Positions 1 through 9,294 of a stretch of 64,000 nt of DNA are shown in pieces. The notes beneath the pieces were generated by a model that did not search any database, was not told the origin of the DNA, and saw only the letters and a program-made list of their open reading frames with translations. Each line of letters begins with the position of its first letter. Position 1 is the stretch's first letter. This DNA comes from Thermohalobaculum sp963822985 (GTDB taxonomy: Bacteria > Pseudomonadota > Alphaproteobacteria > Rhodobacterales > Rhodobacteraceae). The stretch is from the NCBI GenBank assembly GCA_963822985.1, contig CAWGJU010000013.1, forward strand, positions 413,149 to 477,148. The letters are read 5' to 3'. The position numbers and the translations under genes are program-made.

Positions 1-1
1 G

Positions 2-664
2 CTGCTGCATTTCGGCCAGGGCAAATGGTATCCCGGCGAGCAGCTGCCGCGCTGGGCCTTCGGCCTCTACTGGCGCAAGGACGGCGCCCCGCTCTGGGGC
101 GAGGCTGCGCTGATCGCGCCCGAAGGCGCGACCGGCGCGACGATGCGTCAGGCGCAGGCCTTTGCCGAGCGGCTGGCCGAGGCGTTCGAGATCGACCCCG
201 GCCTTGTCGAGCCGGCCTATGAGGACCCGGCGCCCTACCTGCTGCAGGAGGGCAGGCTGCCGGTCAATCTCGATCCCGCCACCAACAAGCTCGACGATCC
301 GCTCGAGCGCCGCCAGCTGGCCCGCGCCTTCGAGCGAGGGCTCGACCAGCCGGTCTGCATGGTCATGCCCATCCAGCTCGCCATGGCGCAGGCCACGCCA
401 GGCGAGCGCAGTCGCCGCCGCTATGCCTGGGCGACGGAGAAATGGCGCACGCGCCGGGGCCGCATGTTCCTCGCGCCCGGCGACAGCGCGGCCGGCTACC
501 GCCTGCCGTTGACCTCGCTGCCCTACCTGACCGAGGCTGAGTACCCCTTCATCGTCCAGCGCGACCCCTTCGCCGACCGCGCGCCCCTGCCCGAGCGCAC
601 GGTGCGCCTCCAGGCGCGCGGGGCGCAGGCCGAGGCCCGGGCCCTGGGCGGGGTGCGGGCGTGA
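2..664 (+). CDS. DUF2126 family protein, N-terminal-side part (5' end outside window)
   Basis: The reading frame is open from the first bases, with no start in the window, so the gene begins upstream. The visible ~220 residues open with LLHFGQGKWYPGEQLPRWAF, which I recognise as the start of the DUF2126 region. In the family this region follows an N-terminal transglutaminase-like domain, which would lie off the window. The frame ends in TGA at 662-664, and the rest of the domain continues in the next frame from GTG at 661, sharing four bases. Family members are usually one polypeptide of about 1100 residues, so this is either a real gene split with translational coupling or a one-base indel in the Ala/Gly-rich linker. 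It lies with ATP-grasp and transglutaminase genes predicted to make or ligate small peptides. Confidence 0.75.
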   Translation: MLHFGQGKWYPGEQLPRWAFGLYWRKDGAPLWGEAALIAPEGATGATMRQAQAFAERLAEAFEIDPGLVEPAYEDPAPYLLQEGRLPVNLDPATNKLDDPLERRQLARAFERGLDQPVCMVMPIQLAMAQATPGERSRRRYAWATEKWRTRRGRMFLAPGDSAAGYRLPLTSLPYLTEAEYPFIVQRDPFADRAPLPERTVRLQARGAQAEARALGGVRA

Positions 665-2277
665 GTGCGGCCGGGGCGGTCAGCGCGGCCGGAGCGGCCG
701 GCGGCCAATGGCGCACGGCCGCGCCGCCGCCTGCGCCGGACGATCTGCTGCGCGGCATCGAGACCGAGCACGTCCGCACGGCCATCACGGTCGAGCCGCG
801 CGACGGCAAGCTCTGCGTCTTCCTGCCGCCGGTGCCGACGGCCGAGGCCTATGTCGACATGGTCGCGGCCGTCGAGGAGACGGCGGCCGAGCTCGCCCTG
901 CCGGTGCACATCGACGGCTATGCGCCGCCCCATGACCCACGGTTCAACGTGATCAAGGCGACGCCCGACCCCGGCGTCATCGAGGTCAACATCCACCCGA
1001 CCGGCAACTGGGAGGACCAGGTCGCCGTCACCGAGGCGCTCTACGAGGAGGCGGGCCGGTGCAAGCTCGAGACGGTCAAGTTCCTGCATGACGGAAGGCA
1101 GGTCGGCTCGGGCGGCGGCAACCACATCGTCGTCGGCGGGGCGACGCCGGACGACAGCCCTTTCCTGCGCCGCCCCGACCTGCTGGCTTCGCTGGTGCGC
1201 TATTGGCAGAACCACCCGTCGCTCAGCTATCTCTTCTCGGGCATCTTCATCGGCCCGACCAGCCAGGCGCCGCGCGTCGACGAGGCCAGGCAAGAGGTCC
1301 TCTACGAGCTCGAGATCGCGCTCGACCAAGCCGCGCGCGCCGGCCCGAACCCGCCCCCTTGGACGGTCGACCGCATCTTCCGCGACCTGCTGACGGACCT
1401 GACCGGCAACACGCACCGCTCCGAAATCTGCATCGACAAGCTCTACGACCCCGCCTCGCCGACAGGCCGGCTGGGCCTCGTCGAATTCCGCGCCTTCGAG
1501 ATGCCGCCGCATCCGCGCATGAGCCTGGCCCAGTCCTTGGTGCTGCGCGCGCTGATCGCCCGCTTCTGGTCGGCGCCCTACAAGGCCCCCGTGGTGCGCC
1601 ACGGCACGGCGTTGCACGACCGCTGGATGCTGCCGCATTTCGTCTGGGCGGATTTCCTTGACGTGCTGGACGAGACGGGAGAGGCGCTGGGGCTGACGCT
1701 CGACCCCGAATGGTTCAAGGCGCAGTTCGAGTTCCGCTTTCCGCTGCTCGGCGACGTCGCCCCTCGCGGCGTGACGCTCGAGCTGCGCGCCGCGATCGAG
1801 CCGTGGAACGTTCTAGGCGAGACCGGCGCCATCGGCGGGACCGCGCGCTATGTCGACAGCTCGCTCGAGCGCGTCCAGGTCAAGGTGACCGGCGATCTCG
1901 GCCAACGCTACCGCGTCGCCTGCAACCGCATCGAGGTGCCGCTGTCCGCCACCGCCAGGGCCGACGAGCGGGTCGCCGGCATCCGCTTTCGCGCCTGGGC
2001 GCCGGCGCAGTCGCTGCACCCCACCATCGGCGTTCATGCGCCGCTAAGCTTCGACCTCTACGATGACTGGACGGGACGCTCGCTCGGCGGGTGCACCTAC
2101 CATGTCGCACATCCGGGCGGGCGCAGCTCCGAGACGCAGCCCGTCAATGATCTCGAGGCGGAGGGACGCAGAATGGCCCGCTTCGTCGCGCACGGGCACG
2201 CACCCGGCTTTTTCAGGCCGGTGGCGCCGCGCATGAGCGCCGAGTTCCCGCTGACCCTCGACCTGCGGCGGCAATAG
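661..2277 (+). CDS. DUF2126 family protein, C-terminal-side part
   Basis: The 538 residues carry the most conserved part of DUF2126: AITVEPRDGKLCVFLPPV, then PDPGVIEVNIHP, GGGNHIVVGGATP and IFIGPTSQAPRVDEAR, then the family C-terminus. The start is GTG at 661, overlapping the upstream stop, and the first ~30 residues are low-complexity Ala/Gly/Pro with no recognised homology. DUF2126 proteins are little characterised. Their constant company with ATP-grasp, alpha-E and transglutaminase proteins suggests peptide modification or ligation; that is inference. Whether this half is translated separately or fused to the upstream half depends on whether the frame change near 660 is real. Confidence 0.75.
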   Translation: MSAAGAVSAAGAAGGQWRTAAPPPAPDDLLRGIETEHVRTAITVEPRDGKLCVFLPPVPTAEAYVDMVAAVEETAAELALPVHIDGYAPPHDPRFNVIKATPDPGVIEVNIHPTGNWEDQVAVTEALYEEAGRCKLETVKFLHDGRQVGSGGGNHIVVGGATPDDSPFLRRPDLLASLVRYWQNHPSLSYLFSGIFIGPTSQAPRVDEARQEVLYELEIALDQAARAGPNPPPWTVDRIFRDLLTDLTGNTHRSEICIDKLYDPASPTGRLGLVEFRAFEMPPHPRMSLAQSLVLRALIARFWSAPYKAPVVRHGTALHDRWMLPHFVWADFLDVLDETGEALGLTLDPEWFKAQFEFRFPLLGDVAPRGVTLELRAAIEPWNVLGETGAIGGTARYVDSSLERVQVKVTGDLGQRYRVACNRIEVPLSATARADERVAGIRFRAWAPAQSLHPTIGVHAPLSFDLYDDWTGRSLGGCTYHVAHPGGRSSETQPVNDLEAEGRRMARFVAHGHAPGFFRPVAPRMSAEFPLTLDLRRQ

Positions 2278-2419
2278 GACCGCCCAGGCGAATGCGCGCA
2301 CGCACCTCATACGAGCACCCGGCGGCCAACGGGCCCTCATCGCCCGGCCTGAGCGGGCGGCCCCCCGCCACCCTGAGAGAAGCCCCGGCCGAGCCGGTGC
2401 ATGGCGCACCGAGGCGTCA

Positions 2420-4990
2420 TTGGCGTCTGCGCCGATGCTGCACCTGACCGAGATCGGCGCCGCCGGCACCCCCGGCGCCGCCGCCTTCTTCGCCGGCTAT
2501 GGCGACGTCGCCGGGCATGACGAGGCGTTCATGCCGGACGGCCAGCCGCGACCGCACTGGCGCGGCCTGCTCGACTGGCTGGGCGCCGTCGGCCGCGAGG
2601 GCTACGGGGCCGCCGCCCTCGATCTCGCGCGGCTGCGCACCGAAAGCGGCGTCGCCTTCGCCAGCCGGACGGCCGACCAAGGCGCCGGCGACGCGCTGCC
2701 CGTGCTCGTCTCCGCCGCCGACTGGGCCGAGCTCGCCGCCGGCATCGAGCAGCGCGCGCGGCTGGCCGAGGCCGCCATCGCCGATGTCTACGCGGGCGGC
2801 CGCGCGCTCGGCGCGGGGCTGCTGCCCCCGGGACTCATCTATGGCGGACCGGGCTTCGCCGCGCACTGCGCCGGCTGGGAAAGGCCGCCGCGGCACTGGC
2901 TCCACGTCTACGAGGCCGATGTCGCGCGCACCGCCGAGGGCAGTTGGGTGCTGCTGGCCGACCGGCTCGACACGCCGCTCGGCGACGGCTGGCTGCTCGC
3001 CAACCGCATCGCCGTCAGCCAGGCGCTGGCCGAGCCCTTCGTCGACCTCGGCGTCCGGCGCCTGGCCAGCACATACGCCGCCTTCCAGGACCATCTCGAC
3101 CAGATGATGGGCTGGGACGGCCGGATGGCGCTCCTGACCGCCGGCGAGGACGATCCTCGCTTCTTCAGCCATGCCTATTTCGCCCGCTACATGAGCGCCG
3201 CGCTGATCGAGCCCGCCGACCTGACCGTTCGCGAAGGCGCCGCCTATGTGAAGACGCTCGACGGGCTGAAGCGGGTCGACGTGCTGCTGCGCGGCGTGGC
3301 GGATGCCGGGATCGACGCGCTGCACCGGCCTGGCCGCGCCGCCTTCGGCGCGCCCGCGCTCTCGCTCGCCGCGCGCTCGGGCTCGCTCAAGATCGCCAAC
3401 GCCATCGGCTCGGCCGTCTTCGCCCATCGCGCGCTCGCTCCTTACGCGCACCGGCTGGCGAAATACCTCCTCGGCGAGGAGCTCCGCCTCGCCGACGCGC
3501 CCTGCCTCTGGCTCGGCACCCCGCGCGCCCGCGAGCAGGTGCTGGCCGAGCGCGGTCTCTGGCGCATCCAGCCGCTGACCTCGGACGACGACGAGCCGGT
3601 CACGCTGGCGCTCGACGACGAAGCGGAGGATCCCCTGGCCTCTCGCCTCGCCCGCTTCGGCGAGAGGCTCTGCGCCGTCCAGACCCCGCCGCTCGCGCGC
3701 ACCCCTGTCTGGCGGGGCGAGGGCGTCCGCCCGGCCGAGTGGATGATGCGGGTCTTCGCCTGCCGCACCGCGGACGGGATTCGCATCGTGCCGGGCGGGG
3801 TCGCCGCCGTGGTCGAGCCCGGCCGCTCGGCGCCGGCGCTCGGCTTCGGCAAGGACGTCTGGGTGCTGCCCGACGCCTCCCGCCCGCCCACGGCCGACAC
3901 CGGCACGCCGCTCGCCGCCCGGCTGGGCGCCACGCATCTGCGCCGCACCGGCCGCGACCTGCTCAGCCGGGTGGCGGACGACATCTTCTGGCTCGGCCGC
4001 AATGCCGAGCGCACCGAGCACGTGCTGCGGCTCCTCGGCGTGTGCCTGCGCCGCCAGCTCAGCGGCAACCGGACGGACGCGGACCCCGAGGGGCTCTGCA
4101 CGCTGATCGAGATCCTCGCCGAGCCGGACCCCGCGCTTACGGGCGCGGCGCGTTTCCGCGACGCCGTCGCCCGGCTGCTCGGCGGCCCCGAGATCGGCGG
4201 CCTCGAGATCGGCGGCGAGGAGCAGGACTATGCCTTGCCCGCCCTGCTGCAGGCGCTGCGCGCCGGCGCGCTGCGTGCCCGCTTCGCAATCTCGGACGAG
4301 AGCTGGCGCTCGATCGAGCGGCTCTGCGCCGACCCGCGCTGGCAGGACGCCGCCTCCATGCGGCCCGGCGCGGCGCTGGCCCGGCTGATCGAGGAGTTGG
4401 TCCACGCGCTCTCGGCCTTCGCGGGCACGGCGCAGGAGAACCTGACCCGCAACTGGGCGTGGCGCTTCCTCGAGATGGGCCGCCGGCTCGAGCGGGGCAT
4501 CCAGATCTCGTTGGTCGCGCAGCGCCTCGCCGGCGTCCAACGCCCGGTCGAGGAGACCTATCTGCGGGCCTGGCTGACGCTGTCTGATTCCGCCTCGGCC
4601 TACCGGGCGCGCTACATGATGACGGCGCAGCCGGCGGCGGTGATCGACCTCTTGGTGCTCGACGAGACGAACCCGCGCTCGCTTGCCTTCCAGCTCGCGC
4701 ATCTCGAGCGGGTGCTCGCCCAGCTGCCGACCGACATCCCCTATCGCCGGCCCGAGCACCGGCTGGCGCTCGAGCTGCTGACCGGGCTGCGCCTGTGCGA
4801 CGCGGCGCCGCTGGCGCGCGCCGACGCCGAGGGCCGCCGCGACGAGCTCGTCGCGCTGACGGAGCGCTGCCGCGAGGGGCTCGAGGACACCTCGGACCTG
4901 ATCGCCCGCGCCTTCTTCGCCCATGCCGAGCTGCCCGAGGCGCTGCTCTCGCAGGCCCGCCAGCAGCCCCCGCGGGAACGCCCGGAATGA
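2420..4990 (+). CDS. Circularly permuted ATP-grasp / alpha-E fusion protein
   Basis: An 856-residue protein. Residues ~1-490 match the circularly permuted ATP-grasp family (DUF404/407 type; PGLIYGGPGF, VLLADRLDTPLGDGWLLANR). Residues ~510-845 are the helical alpha-E domain (DUF403), starting at DLLSRVADDIFWLGRNAERT. Fusion of the two is a known arrangement. ATP-grasp enzymes form amide bonds through acyl-phosphates, so peptide ligation is the best guess and the substrate is unknown. The start is uncertain: TTG at 2420 has a GAGG 5 bases upstream, while the first in-frame ATG is at 2435 without a clear site. The stop overlaps the next start as ATGA (4987-4990), so the genes are translationally coupled. 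The large open frame on the opposite strand is a GC-driven shadow. Confidence 0.88.
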   Translation: MASAPMLHLTEIGAAGTPGAAAFFAGYGDVAGHDEAFMPDGQPRPHWRGLLDWLGAVGREGYGAAALDLARLRTESGVAFASRTADQGAGDALPVLVSAADWAELAAGIEQRARLAEAAIADVYAGGRALGAGLLPPGLIYGGPGFAAHCAGWERPPRHWLHVYEADVARTAEGSWVLLADRLDTPLGDGWLLANRIAVSQALAEPFVDLGVRRLASTYAAFQDHLDQMMGWDGRMALLTAGEDDPRFFSHAYFARYMSAALIEPADLTVREGAAYVKTLDGLKRVDVLLRGVADAGIDALHRPGRAAFGAPALSLAARSGSLKIANAIGSAVFAHRALAPYAHRLAKYLLGEELRLADAPCLWLGTPRAREQVLAERGLWRIQPLTSDDDEPVTLALDDEAEDPLASRLARFGERLCAVQTPPLARTPVWRGEGVRPAEWMMRVFACRTADGIRIVPGGVAAVVEPGRSAPALGFGKDVWVLPDASRPPTADTGTPLAARLGATHLRRTGRDLLSRVADDIFWLGRNAERTEHVLRLLGVCLRRQLSGNRTDADPEGLCTLIEILAEPDPALTGAARFRDAVARLLGGPEIGGLEIGGEEQDYALPALLQALRAGALRARFAISDESWRSIERLCADPRWQDAASMRPGAALARLIEELVHALSAFAGTAQENLTRNWAWRFLEMGRRLERGIQISLVAQRLAGVQRPVEETYLRAWLTLSDSASAYRARYMMTAQPAAVIDLLVLDETNPRSLAFQLAHLERVLAQLPTDIPYRRPEHRLALELLTGLRLCDAAPLARADAEGRRDELVALTERCREGLEDTSDLIARAFFAHAELPEALLSQARQQPPRERPE

Positions 4991-5871
4991 TCCTCGAGGT
5001 TCGCCACCGGACGCATTACCGCTATGCGGCGACGGCCGTCTTTTCGCAGCACCTGCTGCACCTGACGCCACGCGCCGTTCCCGGCCAGCGCGTTCTGTCG
5101 ACAGCGCTCTCCATCACGCCCGAGCCCGACGACATCGACCGGCACACCGACATGTTCGGCAATGTCGTGCAGGTCGCGACCGTCTCGCGCCCGCATGACG
5201 AACTCGAGATCCTGGCCAGCGCCCGCGTCGACCGCGCCGAGCGCAACGCCTTCATCTTTGCGACCGCCGCCCCTTGGGAAGAGACGCGCGACGGGGCACT
5301 CGGGCTCGGCGGCCATACCCCCGCGGCCGACATCGCGCCCTTTGCCTTCCCCAGCCAGATGACGGCGCCCGACCGCGCGATCGAGCGCTTCGCGCGCGAG
5401 AGCTTCCAGCCCGGGCGCCCCGTGCTCGATGCCGCGGAAGAGCTCAACCAGCGCATCCATCACGGCTTCACCTACCTGCCGGGCTCGACGGCGGCCGATA
5501 CGCTGCCGGCGCAGGCCTTCGCGCTCAGACAGGGCGTCTGCCAGGACTATGCCCATGTGATGCTGGCCGCGATCCGCAGCCTGCGCGTGCCGGCCCGCTA
5601 TGTCTCGGGGTACCTGCGCACCACGCCGCCGCCCGGCGGCGAGCGGCTGGTCGGCGCCGATGCAAGCCATGCCTGGGTGGCGGTCTGGGACCCGGGGCTC
5701 GGCTGGGTCGAGTTCGACCCGACGAATGATTGCGTCCCCGGCGAGGACCATGTCGCGCTCGCCACCGGCCGCGACTATGGCGACGTCGCGCCCGTCTCGG
5801 GCGTGGTGATCGGCGCCGGGCAGCAGACGTTGACGGTCGGCGTCGACGTGCTCGCGCTCGCCCCCGCCTGA
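4987..5871 (+). CDS. Transglutaminase-like cysteine protease family protein
   Basis: The 294-residue protein has an N-terminal beta region typical of bacterial transglutaminases (MILEVRHRTHYRY) and then the papain-like core. The catalytic triad is visible: Cys185 in RQGVCQDYAH, His228 in ADASHAW and Asp244 in EFDPTND. Members hydrolyse or form amide bonds. As the last gene of a DUF2126 / ATP-grasp-alpha-E / transglutaminase operon it probably processes the product of the ATP-grasp enzyme, but the substrate is unknown. It overlaps the upstream gene by ATGA, which fixes the start. Confidence 0.88.
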   Translation: MILEVRHRTHYRYAATAVFSQHLLHLTPRAVPGQRVLSTALSITPEPDDIDRHTDMFGNVVQVATVSRPHDELEILASARVDRAERNAFIFATAAPWEETRDGALGLGGHTPAADIAPFAFPSQMTAPDRAIERFARESFQPGRPVLDAAEELNQRIHHGFTYLPGSTAADTLPAQAFALRQGVCQDYAHVMLAAIRSLRVPARYVSGYLRTTPPPGGERLVGADASHAWVAVWDPGLGWVEFDPTNDCVPGEDHVALATGRDYGDVAPVSGVVIGAGQQTLTVGVDVLALAPA

Positions 5872-5876
5872 CCGCA

Positions 5877-5956
5877 CCGGCCTGATCGCCCCAGCCTGAC
5901 CGCCCGGCCTGACCGCAGCGGCCTGCCACCGGCGCTCGACCGCCCGGCTTGACCGC
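5877..5956 (+). repeat. Degenerate 13-14 bp tandem repeats
   Basis: The 144-bp gap after the transglutaminase gene is filled by about six imperfect copies of CGGCCTGACCG (near 5878, 5891, 5905, 5919, 5933 and 5945). They sit immediately after the stop. They may be slippage-generated spacer DNA; no terminator hairpin is evident. Confidence 0.5.
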
Positions 5957-6015
5957 GCCTTGGCGAACCGATAGCGCGGCGGCATTCCCGGCCGATCGGT
6001 CCCTCCGAGACCCGC

Positions 6016-6960
6016 ATGTCCGCCCCTTTGCCCGGCAGCCTCGCCCAAACGCCCGCCCGCAAGCCCGCTCGCAGTGCCGCCGCCCGCGCCGCGCCCGCGG
6101 CACTGTGGCTCGCGCTGGTCCTGATCGGCGCCGCCTGGGGCAGCACGCAGCTTCTCTCCAAGATCATCATGACCGCCGGCCAGCCGCCGCTCGGCGTCGC
6201 CGCCGCCGTCAACCTGCTGGCCGGCGTCATCGCCGGCGCCCTGCTGCTGGCCACCGGCCGGCGCCTGCCGCTCGGTCGCCGCCACCTTCTCTTCTACGCC
6301 GTCTGCGGGCTGACCGGCACGGCGCTGCCGAGCGTGCTCAGCTACACGGGTATGCGCGAGCTGCCCGTCGGCATCATGGCGATCGTCATCTCGATTGTGC
6401 CGATCACCACCTTCCTCGGCGCCCTCCTGCTGCGCATGGAGCGGCCCCAGCCGCGGCGCATGCTCGGCCTCGCCTGCGGCACGACCGCGGTGCTCCTGCT
6501 GATCCTCCCGCAAGCGAGCCTGCCCGAACCGGGCGACGCCCCGTGGGTGATCCTGCCGGTCCTTGTCGGCCTCTCCTACACGGTCGAGAACCTCTACATC
6601 GCCGGCAACCGCCCTGCCGATGTCAACCCGCTGCAGGCGCTCTGCGGACTCGTCTGGGCGGCGCTCCTGCTGCTCCTGCCCGCCGCCGCCGCGACCGGCG
6701 CCTGGATGGATCTCGGCGGCTTCGGCACGGTCGAGCTCGCGCTCGTGCTCCTGACCTGCCTGCATCTCTGCGCCTATGGCGGCTTCGTCTGGCTGATCGG
6801 GCGGGGCGGGCCGGTCTTTGCGGCGCAGGTCGGCTATGTTGTCACGCTCTCGGGCGTGCTCCTCGGCATGGCCGTGCTGGGCGAGCGCCACTCCACCTGG
6901 GTCTGGCTCTCGCTGGCGCTGATGCTGACGGGCCTCGCCCTCGTCCGCCCGCGCCGCTGA
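6016..6960 (+). CDS. DMT family permease (EamA domain)
   Basis: A 314-residue membrane protein with about ten hydrophobic segments in two EamA repeats. The first repeat starts at ALVLIGAAWGSTQLL (~residue 36) and the second near WVILPVLVGLSYTVENLYIAGNR (~residue 177). Members export metabolites or amino acids; the substrate cannot be read from sequence. The start is ATG 6016. The ~40 Ala/Arg/Pro-rich residues before the first membrane segment make a later start possible. A strong hairpin lies 20 bases after the stop, so it is probably a single-gene unit. Confidence 0.85.
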   Translation: MSAPLPGSLAQTPARKPARSAAARAAPAALWLALVLIGAAWGSTQLLSKIIMTAGQPPLGVAAAVNLLAGVIAGALLLATGRRLPLGRRHLLFYAVCGLTGTALPSVLSYTGMRELPVGIMAIVISIVPITTFLGALLLRMERPQPRRMLGLACGTTAVLLLILPQASLPEPGDAPWVILPVLVGLSYTVENLYIAGNRPADVNPLQALCGLVWAALLLLLPAAAATGAWMDLGGFGTVELALVLLTCLHLCAYGGFVWLIGRGGPVFAAQVGYVVTLSGVLLGMAVLGERHSTWVWLSLALMLTGLALVRPRR

Positions 6961-6979
6961 CTTGCAGATGATCGCGATC

Positions 6980-6998
6980 GGCCGGACCCCGTCCGGCC
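6980..6998 (+). terminator. Hairpin terminator candidate after the DMT permease
   Basis: GGCCGGAC-CCC-GTCCGGCC forms a perfect 8-bp stem with a 3-nt loop, 20 bases after the stop and followed by TT only. It is GC-rich with a weak U-tract. Confidence 0.5.
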
Positions 6999-7117
6999 TT
7001 CCCCAGCACCCCTGCGGCATCCGCCGCCGGACCGACGAATCCACGTATCGTGCCTGGGGCAGCCGCGCGCGGCGGGCCCCGCCCGCGCGCGGATGCGCGC
7101 GTGCGGGGGCATGTTTT

Positions 7118-7151
7118 GGCGCTTTCCGGGGCCCGCGCCCCGGGGAGCGCC
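7118..7151. other. Long GC-rich hairpin between convergent genes
   Basis: GGCGCT (7118-7123) pairs with AGCGCC (7146-7151), and CCGGGG (7126-7131) pairs with CCCCGG (7138-7143); the TT/GG between them can pair as U-G on the + strand RNA. It lies 11 bases beyond the ubiG stop. Neither strand has a U-run after the stem, so it may protect 3' ends rather than act as a classical terminator. Confidence 0.4.
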
Positions 7152-7161
7152 GCCGCTTGGC

Positions 7162-7929
7162 TCAGTCCGGCTGGACCGCCGCCGCGACATAGTTGACGTC
7201 GAGGTCGCGCTCCGAGAGCCGCCAGGTCCAGCGGAGCGGATCGAAGACCATGCCCTTGCGGTCGACGGGCTGCAGCCCGGCGCCGGAGAGCATGGCGAAG
7301 AGCTCGTCCGGGGTGACGAACTTCGACCATCGGTGCGTGCCGCGCGGCAGCCAGCGCAGGACGTGCTCGGCGCCGACGATCGCCATCGCCCAGCTCTTGG
7401 GGTTCCGGTTGATCGTCGACACGATGGCGATCCCGCCCGGCCGGAGCAGAGCGGAGCAGGCGTCGAGAAACGCCTGCGGCGCGGCGACGTGCTCGATCAC
7501 CTCCATGGCCAGCACGACGTCGAACCCCTCGCCCGCCGCCGCCAGCGCCTCGGCCGTCGTCGCCCGATAATCGATCGCCAGCCCCATGCGCTCGGCGTGC
7601 AGCCGTGCCACCGCGACGTTGCGCTCGGCGGCGTCCGCCCCGACCACCTCGGCGCCCAGCCGGGCCATCGGCTCGGCCAGCAGCCCGCCGCCGCAGCCGA
7701 TGTCGAGCAGGCGCAGCCCCTCCAGAGCACGGCGCGCCCGCGGGTCGCGGCCGTGCTGCGCCAATACCTGCTCGACGATATAGCCGAGACGGCAGGGGTT
7801 CATCCGGTGCAGCGGCCGGAACTCGCCGTCCGGGTCCCACCAGGCCTCCGCCAAGGCTTCGAACCGCGCGACCTCCGCCGGATCGACCGTGCCGCGGCTG
7901 CGTTCTGCCTCTGCCATGCGCCCCATCAT
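7162..7929 (-). CDS. ubiG: Ubiquinone biosynthesis O-methyltransferase UbiG
   Basis: A SAM-dependent methyltransferase of 255 residues that performs the two O-methylations of ubiquinone synthesis. The N-terminal signature is DPAEVARFEALAEAWWDPDG with EFRPLHRMNPCRLGYI. The SAM-binding motif is LLDIGCGGGLLAEPMARLG, followed by the UbiG-type LAMEVIEHVAAPQAFLDAC. I placed the start at ATG 7929 (ATG 7926 follows) because GGGAGGA lies ~10 bases upstream; the frame extends to 8046 but that part has no homology. It diverges from the iminopeptidase-like gene. Full length for the family. Confidence 0.92.
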   Translation of the reverse strand: MMGRMAEAERSRGTVDPAEVARFEALAEAWWDPDGEFRPLHRMNPCRLGYIVEQVLAQHGRDPRARRALEGLRLLDIGCGGGLLAEPMARLGAEVVGADAAERNVAVARLHAERMGLAIDYRATTAEALAAAGEGFDVVLAMEVIEHVAAPQAFLDACSALLRPGGIAIVSTINRNPKSWAMAIVGAEHVLRWLPRGTHRWSKFVTPDELFAMLSGAGLQPVDRKGMVFDPLRWTWRLSERDLDVNYVAAAVQPD

Positions 7930-8036
7930 CACAGCCCCTGTCCTCCCGAGGTTTCCGCTTTGCATAGCCGATCTAGTGCAGTATCCGGCTGGAAGCCATG
8001 TTGCAGGGGCGCTCGTCGCCGCGGCGAAAGAACCGG

Positions 8037-8984
8037 ATGACGACACCGCGCCTCTATCCGCAGATCGAGCCGTACAGCCGTTTCCGCCTCGAGGTCGGCA
8101 ATGGCCACGAGCTCTATTGCGAGCTCTGCGGCAACCCCGAGGGCAAGACGGCCGTCGTGCTGCATGGCGGCCCGGGCGCCGGATGCAGCCCCTTTATGCG
8201 CCGCTTCTTCGACCCCAAGCGATACCGCGTGCTGCTGTTCGACCAGCGCGGCGCTGGCAAGTCGACGCCCGCGGGCGGACTCGAGCACAACACGACCTGG
8301 GACCTCGTCGGCGATCTCGAGCGGCTGCGGATCCATCTCGGCATCGACAGCTGGCTGCTCTTCGGCGGCTCCTGGGGCTCGGCGCTCGCGCTCCTCTATG
8401 CGCAGAGCCATCCGGAGCATGTCAGCGAGCTGCTGCTGCGCGGCGTCTTCACGATGAGCGTGGCCGAGCTCGACTGGTTCTATGGCGGCGGTGCCGCGCG
8501 CTTCTACCCGGAGGCCTGGGAGGATTTTGTCGAGCCGATCCCGGCGGCGGAGCGCGACGACATCATCGGCGCCTATCATCGCCGCCTGACCTCGCCGGAC
8601 GAGGCGGTGCAGACCCGCTATGCCCGGCCCTGGGTCCGCTGGGAGACGTCGACCGCGGCGCTCCGACCGCCGCGCGGCAACCCGCCGGTGAACGGCGGCT
8701 ATGCCCGCGCTTTCGCCCGGATCGAGAGCCACTTCTTCTTCCACAGGGGCTGGCTCGAGCGCGACGACCAGATCATGGCCGCCATGCCCCGCATCGCCCA
8801 CATTCCGGGGGTGATGGTCCAGGGTCGCTATGACGTCATCTGCCCGCCGCTGACGGCGACGCGCCTCGCCGCCGCCTGGCCGGCAGCCGAGCTCATGCTG
8901 ATCGACGATGCCGGCCACGCGCTGAGCGAGCCCGGCATCACCTCGGCGCTGATCGAGGCGACCGACCGCTTCCGATCGGGCTGA
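8037..8984 (+). CDS. pip: Prolyl iminopeptidase-like alpha/beta hydrolase
   Basis: A 315-residue alpha/beta-hydrolase of the S33 proline iminopeptidase family, which removes N-terminal proline from peptides. Visible features are the oxyanion motif VVLHGGPGAGC, LLFDQRGAGKSTP, the nucleophile elbow GGSWGS (Ser112), the acid region VQGRYDVICP and the catalytic His in IDDAGHALSE. Length and motif order match the family. The start is ATG 8037, following directly from the divergent ubiG promoter region; longer starts add Arg-rich sequence without homology. Confidence 0.9.
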   Translation: MTTPRLYPQIEPYSRFRLEVGNGHELYCELCGNPEGKTAVVLHGGPGAGCSPFMRRFFDPKRYRVLLFDQRGAGKSTPAGGLEHNTTWDLVGDLERLRIHLGIDSWLLFGGSWGSALALLYAQSHPEHVSELLLRGVFTMSVAELDWFYGGGAARFYPEAWEDFVEPIPAAERDDIIGAYHRRLTSPDEAVQTRYARPWVRWETSTAALRPPRGNPPVNGGYARAFARIESHFFFHRGWLERDDQIMAAMPRIAHIPGVMVQGRYDVICPPLTATRLAAAWPAAELMLIDDAGHALSEPGITSALIEATDRFRSG

Positions 8985-9294
8985 GCGGCCCGGACCTCTG
9001 GCCCTGGGCTCATACGTCCTCCGGGGCTATTTTCCCGGCAGCGAGGAACCGGATACCTTTGCCGCGCCGATCACGTGCGCAGCACCGAGCCGGTCGACCG
9101 GAGTCGCGGTCGATGCCCAGCGGGAACTTGGCCCGAGGGATCCGGCGCGGCATTGATCTCAATCAACGAACGGGGCAGACCGTCAGGGCATATCCGGTGG
9201 GACAGGATGGCACGGGCGCCCCCGCGACGGGATACCGGACGGGGTTCTGGGCGGAGTTTCGGGCGATCCGGGAAGTCTTCGGGAAGGGACGAGC
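8985..9294. other. Intergenic region, nothing recognised
   Basis: A 310-bp stretch without a credible gene. Several overlapping frames are open only because of high GC. It presumably holds the promoter of the small gene that follows. Confidence 0.5.

Noticed and set aside
2417..5071. Very long open frame on the minus strand opposite the ATP-grasp gene
   Set aside because: Composition is Arg/Gly/Gln-rich with no domain; it mirrors a recognised gene on the plus strand and is a product of high third-position GC.
4741..7044. 767-codon minus-strand frame
   Set aside because: Antisense to the transglutaminase and DMT genes; no start signal or homology.
7118..7151. Intrinsic terminator for ubiG
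   Set aside because: The stem is strong but the transcript after it is AAAACAU, not U-rich; kept only as a hairpin.
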